From: Fibrobacterota bacterium
GTDB taxonomy: Bacteria; Fibrobacterota; Fibrobacteria; UBA11236
Length of the DNA stretch: 64,000 nucleotides
Assembly: GCA_019509785.1 (NCBI GenBank)
Contig: JAEKLQ010000069.1
Location: forward strand, 1-64,000
Direction: 5' to 3'
Shown here: positions 27,149-36,327 of the stretch, in pieces
Layout: each line of letters begins with the position of its first letter
How positions within the stretch are numbered: position 1 is the stretch's first letter
Position numbers and translations under genes: made by a program
Notes under the pieces: model-generated
What the model saw: only the letters and a program-made list of their open reading frames with translations
The model's database searches: none
What the model was told of the DNA's origin: nothing

Positions 27149-28327
27149 TTAGGCCCCTTTGAACTTTTTCATCAAGCGATTGCGCACGAAAAATTCGGCC
27201 ACCGCATTAAGACTGAAGGAGATGACGAATAGGAGCGCGCCGACGAAGAACAGCACGCGATAATGGGTATCGCCGAAAACCACTTCAGCCATTTCGGCCC
27301 CGATAGTGGCGGAAAGGGTGCGTACCGGTTCGATGAAAGAGGGCGTCAGGAGCGCGGCGTTACCGGTGGCCATGAGCACGATCATGGTTTCGCCGAAGGC
27401 GCGGCCGAAGCCGAGGATGAGCGCGGCGAAGATGCCGGGCGTGGCCGAAGGCAAGATGACGAACAGGGCGGTCTCCCAGCGGGTGGCGCCCAAGGCCAGG
27501 CTGGCTTCCATCATCACCTTGGGCACGGCGGCCAAGGCGTCTTCCGATACGGTGTAGACGATGGGGATGACGGCCAGGGCCATGGCAACCCCGCCCACGA
27601 AGGCGTTCAGCCGGTATTGGTACCCGAACAGGTTCTGCAAAACCGAGGCCAGGATGACCAAGGCGAAGAATCCCACCACCACCGAGGGAAAGCCCGCCAG
27701 GATTTCGATGGCCGGCTTCATGCCTTCCTTGGCCCACTTGGGCGCGAACTGGGAAGTATAGAGTGCGGCGAAGATGCCGATGGGCCCGGCCAGGAGCAGG
27801 GCGATCAGGGTAACCTTGAGGCTACCCCAGAGAAGGGGCGGGATGCCGAATTTAGGCTCCAGGGAAACCGGCTGCCAGTCCTTGGCGACCAGGTCCGATG
27901 CCTTAAACGGCTTGACCTGCGTCTCCAGCTCGGGAGCCTCGGGGGTAGCGGGGGCGTTGGCATCCTCGCCATAGGTTTCTGATTGCCCTGTTGGTTCGAT
28001 TTTCACGGCGGCCTGGACCTGGGCGTGGCCGGTGAACAAGGGGAGGGCTTCCTTGAATACGAAGACGAATATGAGGGTGATGAAAAGCAGGGAAACGAAT
28101 GCGATGCCTTGGATGGACCGCTCGATGGCCATTTCACCCAGGCGCAAGGGCTTCTCCATGGTGAGAACCTTGCGGGAAGCGGTAGCGGCCGGCGCCTTCT
28201 CTTTAGAAGGGGAAGGCCCGGCAACCATCCCGTCGGCGGGTACGACGGGAGCGGCCCCGCTAGGGGTCTCGGACTGGGAATCGGAAGAGGCCGGGCTTTG
28301 GGACCCGGCCGGTGGCGGCGTGATCAT
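27149..28327 (-). CDS. pstC: Phosphate ABC transporter permease PstC
   Basis: The second channel subunit. It has the PstC coupling loop DALAAVPKVMMEASLALGAT and GFGRAFGETMIVLMATGN, with six or more spans. A Pro/Ser-rich cytosolic extension of about 80 residues precedes the first span, and about 65 residues separate spans one and two, so the protein is longer than E. coli PstC (319). I chose ATG 28327 because AGGA lies seven bases upstream (AAAGGATACTAC-ATG). An in-frame ATG at 28396 overlaps the pstS stop (TGATG) and would add 23 residues; both are possible. Confidence 0.93.
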   Translation of the reverse strand: MITPPPAGSQSPASSDSQSETPSGAAPVVPADGMVAGPSPSKEKAPAATASRKVLTMEKPLRLGEMAIERSIQGIAFVSLLFITLIFVFVFKEALPLFTGHAQVQAAVKIEPTGQSETYGEDANAPATPEAPELETQVKPFKASDLVAKDWQPVSLEPKFGIPPLLWGSLKVTLIALLLAGPIGIFAALYTSQFAPKWAKEGMKPAIEILAGFPSVVVGFFALVILASVLQNLFGYQYRLNAFVGGVAMALAVIPIVYTVSEDALAAVPKVMMEASLALGATRWETALFVILPSATPGIFAALILGFGRAFGETMIVLMATGNAALLTPSFIEPVRTLSATIGAEMAEVVFGDTHYRVLFFVGALLFVISFSLNAVAEFFVRNRLMKKFKGA

Positions 28328-28395
28328 GTAGTATCCTTTCGGGGAAGGCGGTTGCGCCTTCCCCTTCGCGGTCTTGATGTCGCCGCCCTTCTTCA

Positions 28396-29217
28396 TCACT
28401 TGACCGGAAAGTACCCGACCTTGGTGACGATGTCTTGTCCTTCCGCGCCCAGGATCCAATCGATGTAATCCTTGAGGGCGCCGGTGGGACGGCTCTTGAG
28501 ATACATGTACAGGTAACGGGACAACGGGTAGGTTCCATCCTTCACCGTCGCGGCGCTGGGAGCCACCCCGGGGGTGCCGGCGTCCTTCTTCACCTTGGCG
28601 AACTTGATGCCTTTCCCGTAGGCGGCGCCGCCGTATCCGATCCCGAACTTATCCTTGGCCACGGCGTTCACGACGGCCGCGGTTCCCGGAAGGGACTGCA
28701 TGGTCGAAGTGTAATCCTTGCCCTTCAGGACGTTGTCGCGGAAGAATACGTAGGTGCCCGAGTTGTTCTCGCGCCCGTACACGATGATCTTGGCATCCGG
28801 CCCGCCAACGTCCTTCCAATTGGTGACTTCGCCGGTATAGATGGCCTTGAGCTGGTCCAGGCTCAGTTCCTCGACCGGGCTCGCGTCATTGAGGTAGACG
28901 GCCAGGCCGTCCTTCGCCGACTTGATTTCCACGCCCAGGCTCGCGAAGCGGCCTTTCAGCTGCTCGCGTTCGCTGCTCTTCATGGGACGGGAGGCGTCGC
29001 AGATGTCGGTGGTGCCGTTGATCAAGGCCGAGATGCCGGTGCCCGAACCGCCGCCGGTCACTTGGACGGTGACGTCCGGGTGGGCGTTCATATAGGCTTC
29101 GGCCCAACGCTGGGCCATGATGACCATGGTGTCCGAGCCCTTGACCGTAAGGGTGGTCTTGGCGACCGCGGCCGCGGCTAGGACGGCGATGGTGCCGGTA
29201 AGTATCGCTTTGCGCAT
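28396..29217 (-). CDS. pstS: Periplasmic phosphate-binding protein PstS
   Basis: PstS captures phosphate in the periplasm and delivers it to PstC and PstA. Conserved phosphate-site segments are visible: VKGSDTMVIMAQRWAE, GGGSGTGISALINGTTDICD, SRPMKSSE and YGRENNSGTYVFF. ATG 29217 is favoured over 29241 because AAGGAG lies nine bases upstream and it starts directly with the signal peptide MRKAILTGTIAVLAAAAVAK. The protein of 273 residues is typical of the shorter PstS type. It lies 62 bp after the porin gene. Confidence 0.96.
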   Translation of the reverse strand: MRKAILTGTIAVLAAAAVAKTTLTVKGSDTMVIMAQRWAEAYMNAHPDVTVQVTGGGSGTGISALINGTTDICDASRPMKSSEREQLKGRFASLGVEIKSAKDGLAVYLNDASPVEELSLDQLKAIYTGEVTNWKDVGGPDAKIIVYGRENNSGTYVFFRDNVLKGKDYTSTMQSLPGTAAVVNAVAKDKFGIGYGGAAYGKGIKFAKVKKDAGTPGVAPSAATVKDGTYPLSRYLYMYLKSRPTGALKDYIDWILGAEGQDIVTKVGYFPVK

Positions 29218-29279
29218 TATCTTAAACTCCTTTTTCTTCATATCGATTTTGGATTAGTTCGGTTTCGGTTCCGTGCGGA

Positions 29280-30638
29280 TCAGAATTTCACTTGCAAGCG
29301 CAGGGTGAACACGTTGTCGGGAATATCCTTGGTGATGGGTGTCAAAGTGTTGCTGAAGACGGTCTTGAGGGTAGCGGCGGTCTCGGGCGCCTTCTCGTTC
29401 ATGGGCATATCGTAATAGGCGGTGAGGCGGGTGTTCGAATCCCAGTAGAAGTGCAGGCCGAAGCCGAGGGTTCCGTAAGCCAAGTCCGCCGCGCTCGTAT
29501 TGCTGGATCCCAGCTTGATGTCGGCATCCTCCGCATCCGTATTCGGATCGAAGAAGTCGTAGCGGGCAACGGCCTGGAACCATTTCGTCAGGTTCTGGGT
29601 ACCCATGAGGTACCAGCCCATGACGTTACGTTCTTCGATGGGGCCCGAGGCGCCATGGGGGGCGGCCAGGGACGTCGGGTTGTACAAGCTATTGCTGTTC
29701 TTGGGGGTGGCCACCTTGCCCCATTCGTATTCGCCCTTCAGGGAGAAACCGCCGACCACGGGCAAGTCGTAGTACAACTGGGCATCCACGCCCATGATGT
29801 TTCGATCGAAGGTCTGCAAGAGATTGCCGCCGTTGGTGGCCACGAAACCGGTATCGCCCCAGGTGAAGGAGGTATCGTTCACGCTGGTCGATTTGCCCAG
29901 GTACATGGAGAAGCCGCCGTCGATCGCAAGGTTGATATCGTTGAACGGGGCCTTGAAGCCGATACGGCCGATGTAATCGAACTCGTTGTCGATTTCGTCA
30001 TATTGGCCAGGGGGGTTGGAGCCGGCCAAGGTAAGGCCGCCCATGCCCGTGAAGACGCCGCCCCGGAGATTGAAATATTGGAGGATGCCCATGTCCGATC
30101 CGGGCTCGGCGATCAGTTCCACGCCCAGATCCTTTTCCCCCGGGAAGTAGGTCTGTTCGAAGCGGGTACGCTCGGGAGCGTCGATGGAGGAGGAGGATAC
30201 CGGCACTTCCCATCCGAAAGGACGGTCCATGACGCCGGCCTGGGCGGAGAAGGTCTTGAGCCAGGGTTCCATCACGGCCGCATAGGCGTCCTTAATGGAA
30301 ATGCCGCTCGGAAGCATGTCGAACTCCAGGACGTACTTGCTCGTGAGCCCGGTGTAGGTGGTCTTGAGCCGGGCGCGCCGGATGTTGATGCGTTGATTGG
30401 TGTTGGGCTTGAAGTCCCCGCCGGCCTTGCTGGCGACGCCCTCGGTGTCGGCGTATTGGAACTGCGTCTGGATGTATCCGCCCACCTTCAGTTTGGAAAG
30501 GGCGTCTACGGTATTCTTGGTTTCGATATAGGACTCATTGAGCCCCTCGACCTGCCCCTTGACCTTCGACAGTTCTTCGTTCTCGCTCGGGGCTTGGGCT
30601 TGGGTGGAATCCCCCCCCTCGGCCCGGGCGGCGCCCAT
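29280..30638 (-). CDS. OprP/OprO-like phosphate-selective porin
   Basis: The protein has a short coiled-coil lead (ELSKVKGQVEGLNESY) and then a barrel with the family pattern: KVGGYIQTQFQYA, NQRINIRRARLKTTY, an MDRPFGWEVP motif, RTRFEQTYFPGEKDLGVEL and a C-terminal NVFTLRLQVKF strand. These porins pass phosphate or polyphosphate across the outer membrane, and the location directly before pstS fits. The start is a problem. ATG 30638 falls inside what looks like a signal peptide: the upstream codons in frame read R-R-C-L-L-P-A-L-L-L-T-V-A, and cleavage after A-R-A is likely. No ATG, GTG or TTG is found in frame back to the stop at about 30771. Confidence 0.88.
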   Translation of the reverse strand: MGAARAEGGDSTQAQAPSENEELSKVKGQVEGLNESYIETKNTVDALSKLKVGGYIQTQFQYADTEGVASKAGGDFKPNTNQRINIRRARLKTTYTGLTSKYVLEFDMLPSGISIKDAYAAVMEPWLKTFSAQAGVMDRPFGWEVPVSSSSIDAPERTRFEQTYFPGEKDLGVELIAEPGSDMGILQYFNLRGGVFTGMGGLTLAGSNPPGQYDEIDNEFDYIGRIGFKAPFNDINLAIDGGFSMYLGKSTSVNDTSFTWGDTGFVATNGGNLLQTFDRNIMGVDAQLYYDLPVVGGFSLKGEYEWGKVATPKNSNSLYNPTSLAAPHGASGPIEERNVMGWYLMGTQNLTKWFQAVARYDFFDPNTDAEDADIKLGSSNTSAADLAYGTLGFGLHFYWDSNTRLTAYYDMPMNEKAPETAATLKTVFSNTLTPITKDIPDNVFTLRLQVKF

Positions 30639-30756
30639 GGCTACGGTTAGGAGGAGGGCGGGTAGTAAGCAGCGACGCGGATGGGCCCGATCAAGGATTC
30701 CGGAAAGCTTTTCTTGACATCGGGATCGGAAATTGCGTTCTTCGCGCTTCGGCGCA

Positions 30757-30776
30757 GGGTAACTTACACGTTACCC
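30757..30776. promoter_or_regulatory. Palindrome in the divergent region ahead of the pst operon
   Basis: GGGTAAC and GTTACCC form a perfect 7-bp inverted repeat around TTACAC. It lies about 120 bp upstream of the porin start, in the 498-bp gap 30639-31136 shared with the divergent gene at 31137. It could be an operator for either direction. It lacks the 11-bp direct-repeat form of a classic Pho box. The rest of the gap shows a possible minus-10 (TATACT, 31053-31058) and nothing else firm. Confidence 0.4.
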
Positions 30777-31136
30777 ATTCCCCTATCTCCCCATCCGGCC
30801 GATTTTCCGGACGCGCCGCGATCGAAGCCGCCTTCGTTTGCCTTCCGGGGAGGCAGAATAATCGATGATCAAGACGAAATGGCGGCTGCGGAATTGCAAA
30901 ACCATTTCCAACCGGTTTCGGAGTCGTCCCATCGCCCCGACCGGAGCCGGGCCTTCTACCGTAACACATCCGATACGGTGACACCTGAGATACCCCGTAT
31001 TGCAACGGTGTTTCGACCCGCCTTCCCGCGCCACCCCCGGGGGTTCGATGTTTATACTGTAAGCGAGCTATGAGGGAAACCGCATCCGCATGAGGAAAGG
31101 CCGCAGACCGGGCTTCTCAAGACCGGTTCCGGACCG

Positions 31137-33551
31137 ATGTTAGAGAAAATCCTGCACGCATACCTGAAATGGACCGGCAAAGGCTACCTGGTCCGCTTCC
31201 TGGACGGGCTTTCCCATCTGGGACGGCCCGCGAGTGTGGCTTTTCCCTTGGAGCTGATGGAACAGGGCTTGGCCATCGTGTTGTCCGGGCTTTCCAATAC
31301 CATGGCCATCCAGAGCAACCTGGATTGGGTTTGGCCCTTATGGGTCGAGCGCCAGCTCGATCCGGACGGGGAGGAGTTCATCCCCACCGCCATCAACCTG
31401 ATCAAATCCAACCTGACCGCGCGCAATTGGACTTCGTTGGGCGTGGAGGACAGCCCGCGCGAGGCCATGATCGACCCCGTGGGGATGCTGACCTTGCAGC
31501 CCTATGGCTGGTCGGTGTTCCCCTTCCTGCGCCTGGAAGGGCGGGGATTCCAACCGCCCCGCTTGATCCCCGGTTGGCAAGCCAACCAAAAGCTGCTGGA
31601 CGGGGCGCTACCCTGCGTGATCACCCGCTACGACGTGGACCCCGCGGTGGAATGGAAATCGGAGGCGGTGGCCATCTCCATCGCCGGCGAAGAGGCCGTG
31701 CATTTCACGCACATCCTGTGCAACCGATCTTCCGGCCATCTTTCCCTCCGCTTCGGATTGGCCCTGCGGCCCTACAACCCCCTCACCGTGGGACATATCA
31801 ATTCCATCCGCTACCAGGATCGCATGTGGAGGGTCAACGGGCAGAACGGCCTCTTGCTGCTCGACGAACCCCAGCGCGTGGTCGTCTCCGACCGTCACCA
31901 CGGGGACCCGTTGCTGCGCGACGTTTTGATCGCCGGGCGCAAGGGGCTTAAATCGAGATCGGGCATCGCCTGCGGGCAGGCGGAATGGGATCTGGAGCTT
32001 TCCCCCGGGGAAACGCGGGTCATCGAGGCCTTGGGCGTGATCGGGGGCCGGGGCGGCGCGCGGGCGGGCCAGGGCCCTTTCGCGGTCGCCACGCGCAAGC
32101 AGGCGGGCGAGGGCCGGGAGCGCCAACTACAGCGCTGGCGCGACCTGCAATCGGAAGGCCTGCGGGTGAAGCTGCCCGAAGCGCGCCTGGAAGAAGCCTT
32201 CCAGGCGGTCAAGAACCATTTGCATGTTTTCGACGACGGCGATCATTTCTCGCCGGGAACCTTCTTGTACCATAATCATTGGTTCCGCGATTCCGCTTTC
32301 ATCGCCTTGGCCTTCGAGAACATGGGCCTGGCGGCGAAAGCGGAGCCGAAGTTGCTGCGCTACCCCCGCCTGCAAACGCGCGACGGGTTCTTCAGGAGCC
32401 AACGGGGCGAGTGGGACAGCAACGGCGAGGCCATGTGGACCCTGGTGAACCACGTGCGCCTGGGAGCCGATCCGCGGTTCCTGGAGGGATGCTACGCCTC
32501 TTTGATGAAGGGCGCGAGGTGGATCGAGCGGATGCGCTCGCGATCGCGCGGAACGCCTTCTCCCCACTACGGCCTGCTTCCCGCCGGATTCTCCGCGGAG
32601 CATTTCGGACCCAACGACCATTATTATTGGGACAACCTGTGGGCCTTGGCCGGATTGGAAAGCGCGCGTTGGGCGGCCCGCCAGTTGGGCCGCGCCAAGG
32701 ATTCGGAACGCTTGGCGGCCGTGATCGACGATTACCGCGGGGATCTGGAAGCCTCCATGGATTGGGCCTTCAAGAAAAACGGGGGCCGGGCCCTGCCTTG
32801 CTCTCCCTATCGCTCCCTGGATTCCGCCGCCATCGGCAACCTGGTGGGCATTTCCCCGCTGGAGGTGATCGATCCCGCGGCGCCCTGGGTGGGCGGCACC
32901 CTCGAATTTCTGCTCGAGAACAACCTGCGCGACGGGATGTTCTTCCAGCGCATCGTACATACCGGCCTCAATCCTTACCTGACCGTGCAATTGGCCCGGG
33001 CCCTGATGTCCCGGGGCGATGCGCGCTGGTTCGGCCTATTGGAAGCCTTGCTCGAAAGGGCCACGCCGACCTGGACCTGGCCGGAGGCCATCCATCCGCG
33101 CGTGCACGGGGGTTGCATGGGCGACGGCGATCATGGTTGGGCGGCGGCCGAGTTCCTGAACCTGGTGCGGGACATGCTCGTGAACGATCGGGGCGGCATC
33201 GTGCGCTTGGCGGAGGCGATTCCCGCCCGTTGGTACAAGCCCGGGATGCATACGGAAGCCACCGGAGCGCCTACCCGCTTCGGAACGGTGAACTTCACGC
33301 TGCGCCAGGGACCGGTGGCCGGCCATTTGTCCTGGACGGTGCGGCGCGCGCCGCATCAGCCCGCCGCTCCCTTGTATTTCAACCTCCCGCTCGCCTCCGG
33401 CCTCGCGCCCGAATTCCCTTGCCCGGTGGAATCGGGAAGCTACCGCATCGCCCTTACGGGGGATACGGGGAGCCTCATCTTCCCCAGCGCCCGCCGCGCC
33501 GAAAGCGCCGCCGGGCCGGGACCCTCCCAACAAAGGATTTTGCATGCTTGA
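31137..33551 (+). CDS. Glycoside-hydrolase-like protein with an alpha/alpha-barrel domain
   Basis: The 804-residue protein has no signal peptide. Residues about 130-330 look like a beta-sandwich domain (SVFPFLRLEGRGFQPP, ETRVIEALGVIGG). From about residue 350 a helical barrel follows with FLYHNHWFRDSAFIALAFEN, GEWDSNGEAMWTLVNHVRLG, HYYWDNLWALAGLESA and TWTWPEAIHPRVHGGCMGDG. This layout recalls glycogen-debranching, GH15 and GH63-type clan members, with acidic residues in the WDNLW and WPEA motifs as candidate catalytic or binding residues. The stop overlaps the start of the PHP-glycosyltransferase by 8 bp, so they form one operon. The substrate may be a glycan or glycolipid made by that enzyme; this is inference. 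Confidence 0.6.
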   Translation: MLEKILHAYLKWTGKGYLVRFLDGLSHLGRPASVAFPLELMEQGLAIVLSGLSNTMAIQSNLDWVWPLWVERQLDPDGEEFIPTAINLIKSNLTARNWTSLGVEDSPREAMIDPVGMLTLQPYGWSVFPFLRLEGRGFQPPRLIPGWQANQKLLDGALPCVITRYDVDPAVEWKSEAVAISIAGEEAVHFTHILCNRSSGHLSLRFGLALRPYNPLTVGHINSIRYQDRMWRVNGQNGLLLLDEPQRVVVSDRHHGDPLLRDVLIAGRKGLKSRSGIACGQAEWDLELSPGETRVIEALGVIGGRGGARAGQGPFAVATRKQAGEGRERQLQRWRDLQSEGLRVKLPEARLEEAFQAVKNHLHVFDDGDHFSPGTFLYHNHWFRDSAFIALAFENMGLAAKAEPKLLRYPRLQTRDGFFRSQRGEWDSNGEAMWTLVNHVRLGADPRFLEGCYASLMKGARWIERMRSRSRGTPSPHYGLLPAGFSAEHFGPNDHYYWDNLWALAGLESARWAARQLGRAKDSERLAAVIDDYRGDLEASMDWAFKKNGGRALPCSPYRSLDSAAIGNLVGISPLEVIDPAAPWVGGTLEFLLENNLRDGMFFQRIVHTGLNPYLTVQLARALMSRGDARWFGLLEALLERATPTWTWPEAIHPRVHGGCMGDGDHGWAAAEFLNLVRDMLVNDRGGIVRLAEAIPARWYKPGMHTEATGAPTRFGTVNFTLRQGPVAGHLSWTVRRAPHQPAAPLYFNLPLASGLAPEFPCPVESGSYRIALTGDTGSLIFPSARRAESAAGPGPSQQRILHA

Positions 33552-36327
33552 AGCCCGAGAATTCCGAGCCCGCATCCGCGGGGACCTGGAGGCCTACGTC
33601 CGCCACGCCGAGACCGGACTGGCGCGCGGGCAGGAGGATGATATCCTCCGCATCGATCTGCATTGCCACGATCGCAATAGCGACGTGCCCGACGAGACCT
33701 TGGCCCGTATCCTGCGCGTACCGGAAACCTGGCTGCCCACCGCCAGGTTATTGCGTACGCTCAAGGCCAACGGGGCGGACGCCCTCACGGTGACCAACCA
33801 CAACAACGCCCGCAGCTGCTGGGAGGCCCGGGATCGCGACGTGGACATCCTGTCCGGCGCGGAGTTCAGTTGCACCCTGCCCGATCTGGACGTGGGCATC
33901 CACGTGCTGACCTACGGGTTCACGCCCGCGCAGGAAAGCAAGCTCATCCGCTTGCGCAAGAACTTGTACCGCTTCCTGGAGTTCACCACCGCCGAGGACA
34001 TCCCCACCGTGCTGGCGCATCCGCTCAACTTCTTCAGCCCCAAGGGCCTGCCCTCGCTGGAACTGATGGACCGCTTCGCCGTGCTCTTCGAGCGTTTCGA
34101 AGGCGTGAACGGCCAGCGCGACGGCTGGCAGAACGTATTGACCTTGGCCTGGATCGAGGGATTGGACGAGGAAGCCATCGAGCTCGCCGGCAAGCGCGTT
34201 GGCATCCGCCCGGACGCCTTCTGCCGCAGGCCTTATGCCAAGCGCCTCACGGGCGGATCGGATTGCCATTTCGGGATGTTCGCCGGATCTACGGGGACCT
34301 TGCTCAAGGTGCCCGGCTGGCGGTCGGAGCGAGGGAACCTGGCTCCGCTGGTATTGGAAGCGTTGCGGAACGGGGAATCGGCTCCCTACGGCGCCCACTG
34401 CGAGGAAGAGAAACTGAACGTCGCCTTCCTGGAATACTTCTGCCAATTCGCCCTGCATATGGAGGATCCCGGACTGCTGCGACTGCTACTGCACCGCGGC
34501 ACCACCGCCGAAAAGCTGCAGGCCCTGGCCCTCGCCAACGGCATGTTCGAACTCCGGCGCCATCGATATACGTCGCGCTTCCTAGGCCTGTTCCATGAGT
34601 GCCTGCAAGGCCGCAAGCCCGGATGGTTCGTCCAGATGATGGCGAGCCCGGCCTACAAGCCTTTGCTCGCCAAGATGGAGTCCATCGCCGCCGCGCGGGC
34701 GCACTCTCCCGAGCGCCTCGTGGCCGAATTGGGAACGGCCCTGCCCGGTATGGTCAACCAGCTCACGGCGCTGCTGACCGATCGGATCAAGGAGAAGGTG
34801 CGCAAGCTGGATGCCAGCGGGGCCAAGCCCGGCTTCGCCGAAATCCTGGGCAAGATCGAATTGCCCGTGCACGTGCGCGCCTTGTTCGGCCAAGAGCCTT
34901 CCACTCGGCCCAAGGATCAAAGCGGCGTTGACCTGGGGAAGGTGAGCGATGGCCTACCCTTCCCGGCCCTGGCGGCCGCCGCCTTATGCGGCTCCGCTTT
35001 CGCGGCGTCGAAAGTATTGTACGGCAAGCGCCCTTTCCTGGACGGCTTCGCCCGGCGCCTGGGCCGCTACGAGCATCCGCGCCGGGCCCTGTGGATCACC
35101 GACACCCTCGAGGATAAGAATGGCGTCTCCCACGTGCTCCAGGCCATGTTGGGCGAGGCCCGCCGCCGCGATCTGCCCATCGATTTCCTGGCCTGCGCCA
35201 CCGGCAAACCGGGCGGGCTGCAAACCGGATCGCATCTCACGCTCATGCCCGCGATCTCGGAATTCACCCTTCCCTTCTACGCCGATCAGGTCATCCGCCT
35301 GCCGGGCTTGCTGGATTTGCAGAAGGTCTTCCTGGAAGGGGGCTACGACCGCATCATCTGCTCGACCGAAGCTCCCATGGGCCTTTTGGCCCTTTACCTG
35401 AAGCATGCCTTCAACGTACCGGCCTATTTCTACACGCATTCGGACTGGCTCGACTTCGCGCGGCGCGTGCTGCGCTACGATAAGAAGAAGGTCGATCGCT
35501 TGCGCCGCTTCCTGCGGGCCTTCTACCGCCGCTTCGACGGCGTGTTCTTACTCAACGCGGAACAGCGCGACAGCTTCGCCTCTTCGGCCATGGGGCTCGC
35601 GCCCGATCGCTTGTACCTGACCGCGCATTGGGCCGATGCGCGCTTCCACCCGCGCGCGATCGGCGCGATCGAAAAGGCCGAAATCTTCCCGGGCCAAGGC
35701 CCCGTGCTCCTCTACGCGGGACGCTTGAGCGAAGAGAAAGGGGTGATGGATCTACCGGACATTTTCCGTAAGATCAAGGAACGGATCCCGGGCGCGCGGC
35801 TGGCCCTGGCGGGCACCGGGCCTTGCCTCGATCGTCTCAAGGCCGCACTACCCGAGGCGATCTTCCTGGGTTGGGTGGGTCCAGATCGATTGGCCGAGGC
35901 CTACTCCGCCGCCGATCTGCTCTTGCTCCCCTCGTGGTTCGACACGTTCTCCTGTTCGCTCTTGGAAGCCCTCGGCTGCGGGCTTCCCGCCCTGGCCTTC
36001 GACACCAAGGGCCCGCGGGACATCCTGGCGGGGGAGAGCGGAGGGCTGTTGGCGGAATCCCCTGCGCAGATGGCGGATCTGGCGGCGCGCCTATTGGAGG
36101 ATCCCGAACGGATGCGCATCCTCAAGACCCGTGCGCTGGAACGCGCGGCCGAGTATCGACCGGTACCGATCATGGACGGCATGTTGCGCGATCTGGGATT
36201 GTCGGAAACGGAACGGGTCGCACCGGCCCCCTCGCGGGGCCGGACCCGCAAGCCTCCGCGTGGGGAATCGGTTCCCTCGGGGGAGCCGGCCTTCCTGGGG
36301 GAATTGCTGGCCTTGATGGAAACCTGA
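33544..36327 (+). CDS. PHP-domain / GT4 glycosyltransferase fusion
   Basis: Residues about 35-260 are a PHP metal-dependent phosphoesterase domain with the expected metal ligands: DLHCHDRNSD, VTNHNNA, GAEFSC, LAHPLNFF and GGSDCHFG. A helical linker (about 270-470) follows. Residues about 510-890 form a family-4 glycosyltransferase: WITDTLEDKNGVSHVLQ near the start, YTHSDWLDFARR, LLYAGRLSEEKGVMDLPD, and the donor-site ESLLEALGCG-type segment (SCSLLEALGCGLPALAFDTK). The start at 33544 has AAAGGA seven bases upstream. The gene overlaps the glycosidase-like gene before it and sits beside the pst operon, divergently. No signal peptide is present, so it acts in the cytosol or at the inner membrane face. 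The substrate is unknown. Confidence 0.75.
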   Translation: MLEAREFRARIRGDLEAYVRHAETGLARGQEDDILRIDLHCHDRNSDVPDETLARILRVPETWLPTARLLRTLKANGADALTVTNHNNARSCWEARDRDVDILSGAEFSCTLPDLDVGIHVLTYGFTPAQESKLIRLRKNLYRFLEFTTAEDIPTVLAHPLNFFSPKGLPSLELMDRFAVLFERFEGVNGQRDGWQNVLTLAWIEGLDEEAIELAGKRVGIRPDAFCRRPYAKRLTGGSDCHFGMFAGSTGTLLKVPGWRSERGNLAPLVLEALRNGESAPYGAHCEEEKLNVAFLEYFCQFALHMEDPGLLRLLLHRGTTAEKLQALALANGMFELRRHRYTSRFLGLFHECLQGRKPGWFVQMMASPAYKPLLAKMESIAAARAHSPERLVAELGTALPGMVNQLTALLTDRIKEKVRKLDASGAKPGFAEILGKIELPVHVRALFGQEPSTRPKDQSGVDLGKVSDGLPFPALAAAALCGSAFAASKVLYGKRPFLDGFARRLGRYEHPRRALWITDTLEDKNGVSHVLQAMLGEARRRDLPIDFLACATGKPGGLQTGSHLTLMPAISEFTLPFYADQVIRLPGLLDLQKVFLEGGYDRIICSTEAPMGLLALYLKHAFNVPAYFYTHSDWLDFARRVLRYDKKKVDRLRRFLRAFYRRFDGVFLLNAEQRDSFASSAMGLAPDRLYLTAHWADARFHPRAIGAIEKAEIFPGQGPVLLYAGRLSEEKGVMDLPDIFRKIKERIPGARLALAGTGPCLDRLKAALPEAIFLGWVGPDRLAEAYSAADLLLLPSWFDTFSCSLLEALGCGLPALAFDTKGPRDILAGESGGLLAESPAQMADLAARLLEDPERMRILKTRALERAAEYRPVPIMDGMLRDLGLSETERVAPAPSRGRTRKPPRGESVPSGEPAFLGELLALMET

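Noticed and set aside
30961-30985. GTAACAC / GTGACAC repeats as a Pho box for the pst operon
   Set aside because: The spacing is not 11 bp and the half-sites do not match the candidate at 53872.
31090-31142. 16-codon upstream frame overlapping the start of the glycosidase-like gene
   Set aside because: Begins MRKGRRPGF with only a weak GAGGGA site; no attenuator-like structure or repeated codons support a leader peptide.
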